This document shows, piece after piece, positions 4,767 to 5,650 of a stretch of DNA of 5,650 nucleotides. Position 1 is the stretch's first letter, and the number at the start of each line of letters is the position of its first letter. Made by a program: the position numbers and the translations under genes. This DNA is from Chitinophagaceae bacterium (GTDB lineage Bacteria > Bacteroidota > Bacteroidia > Chitinophagales > Chitinophagaceae): the NCBI GenBank assembly GCA_947447815.1, contig CANFLJ010000140.1, forward strand, positions 1-5,650, written 5' to 3'. The notes beneath the pieces are model-generated. The model saw only the letters and a program-made list of their open reading frames with translations. It was not told the origin of the DNA and made no database searches.

Positions 4767-5650
4767 ATGAAAAAGTTTCATTTTAGCGCCCTTTGCTTTA
4801 TCGCACTGCTATTTCTGGTTCAAGGTTGCAGAAAAAGTCAGGACTACAACCTAGAAAACATTCCAACAGTAACCTATGATCCGGGGGTTAAAATTACTAC
4901 TCCAGTTGCCGGTACGGTATTAAATGAAAGTGGTCAGGCGCTAAGCGATGTAACCATTACCATTGGTGCTACCAGTGTAAAGACGGATATTAATGGCCGT
5001 TTTATTATCCCTAAAGCTTCAATCAGCTCAAAAGCTGGATTGGTAACTGCAACCAAGGATGGTTATTTTGGAGGAAGCAGGACTATAATCCCTAAGGAAA
5101 ATGTAATCAACAATGTTTCTATACAGTTGGTGAAGAAAGTGAAATCGGTTAGTTTCAGTAATAGTAATGGTGGAACTATCACCCCTACTAATGGTGGTAC
5201 TATCAGCTTTCCGGCTAATGCTATAGTCACTAAAGCAGGAGGAGCATATTCTGGTACAGTTAGTGTATCAGCCTATTTTCTGGATCCTACAAAAAAGGAT
5301 GCATACGAAAAAATGCCTGGTAGTTTAAGAGGTGTTACTACCGATAATAACGAGCAGGCACTATCCAGTTATGGTATGATGGCAGTAGAACTTACTGGTA
5401 GCAATGGTGAAGCATTGCAACTAGCAACTGGTAAATCTGCCAGTTTAACTTTCCCTATTGCTGCTTCTTTAAACAGTAGTGCACCGGCATCTATTCCTTT
5501 GTGGTATTTTGACGAAACCAATGGTATGTGGACACAACAAGGTACTGCAACTAAGGTAGGAAATACTTATGTAGGTGATGTAGCGCATTTTACCTGGTGG
5601 AACTGTGATTATGGTGGTGGACCAATTACCTATACAGTAACTTTTGTAGA
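4767..5650 (+). CDS. Lipoprotein with carboxypeptidase-regulatory-like and FAM171/CILP-like beta domains (3' end outside window)
   Basis: The frame runs from ATG 4767 through 294 codons without a stop and leaves the window open. Residues 1-20 form a lipoprotein signal peptide (MKKF, then a hydrophobic core FSALCFIALLFLVQG) before Cys21, the likely lipidated residue; the Gln at -2 makes the lipobox slightly non-standard. A polar linker (22-42) follows. Residues about 45-122 resemble a carboxypeptidase-regulatory-like fold: PVAGTVLNESGQALSDVTITI, then KTDINGRFIIP and TKDGYFGG. Residues about 127-280 (GGTISFPANAI, SVSAYFLDPT, MPGSLRGV, YGMMAVELTGSNGEALQLATG, LTFPIA, IPLWYFDETNGMWTQQG, VGDVAHFTWWNCD) match the pattern of FAM171/CILP-like extracellular modules found in Bacteroidota lipoproteins. 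It is probably anchored in the outer membrane, perhaps surface-exposed, with an adhesive or structural role; that role is inference. The start is supported by the signal peptide and an A-rich leader (AACACCAA). Confidence 0.88.
   Translation, partial: MKKFHFSALCFIALLFLVQGCRKSQDYNLENIPTVTYDPGVKITTPVAGTVLNESGQALSDVTITIGATSVKTDINGRFIIPKASISSKAGLVTATKDGYFGGSRTIIPKENVINNVSIQLVKKVKSVSFSNSNGGTITPTNGGTISFPANAIVTKAGGAYSGTVSVSAYFLDPTKKDAYEKMPGSLRGVTTDNNEQALSSYGMMAVELTGSNGEALQLATGKSASLTFPIAASLNSSAPASIPLWYFDETNGMWTQQGTATKVGNTYVGDVAHFTWWNCDYGGGPITYTVTFV
5165..5206 (+). repeat. Short imperfect direct repeat inside the lipoprotein gene
   Basis: TAATGGTGGAACTATCAC (5165-5182) recurs 24 nt later as TAATGGTGGTACTATCAG (5189-5206), matching at 16 of 18 bases and keeping frame. 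It encodes NGGTIT followed by NGGTIS at the beginning of the FAM171/CILP-like domain (residues about 134-146). The 8-codon step suggests a small in-frame duplication of a beta-strand segment. Confidence 0.6.

Overview
The window reads as chromosomal DNA of a Bacteroidota bacterium, most likely of the Chitinophagaceae/Sphingobacteriia type. This is an inference from four things: AT-rich intergenic DNA; starts without Shine-Dalgarno sequences and with A-rich leaders; a C-terminal outer-membrane barrel strand ending in Phe; and a lipoprotein that joins a carboxypeptidase-regulatory-like domain to a FAM171/CILP-like beta domain. All complete genes are housekeeping or widely conserved families. I see no phage, transposon, CRISPR, tRNA or rRNA.

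Layout. The last 42 codons of an outer-membrane beta-barrel protein (probably TonB-dependent receptor type) run off the left edge on the + strand. A perfect 23-bp hairpin with a 4-nt loop (150-199) separates it from a convergent run of four minus-strand genes. Read in their direction of transcription these are pyrH (UMP kinase), korB (2-oxoacid:ferredoxin oxidoreductase beta subunit), a CNNM/CBS/CorC membrane protein, and pdxH (pyridoxamine 5'-phosphate oxidase). A clear terminator lies after korB. Gaps of 92, 167 and 200 bp suggest separate or loosely coupled units rather than one tight operon. The gap upstream of pdxH holds two short arrays of a degenerate 8-bp repeat.

The right-hand part is a 433-bp divergent intergenic region followed by a + strand lipoprotein gene (4767 onward) cut by the window end. 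This intergenic region is the most unusual piece. It contains an ECF-sigma-like promoter candidate, an AT-rich hairpin followed by a T-run, a 47-bp nested inverted repeat centred on a perfect 14-bp palindrome, a Bacteroidota-type -7 element overlapping that palindrome, and a 33-codon reading frame with a hydrophobic core ending 19 nt before the lipoprotein start.

The metabolic genes do not form one pathway: pyrimidine nucleotide supply (pyrH), ferredoxin-linked 2-oxoacid metabolism (korB), PLP synthesis or salvage (pdxH) and ion transport/efflux (CNNM). The usual partners korA (of korB) and frr (of pyrH) are not next to them here. I found no convincing new multi-gene system. The candidates for novelty are the regulatory region and small ORF before the lipoprotein, and the 8-bp repeat arrays.
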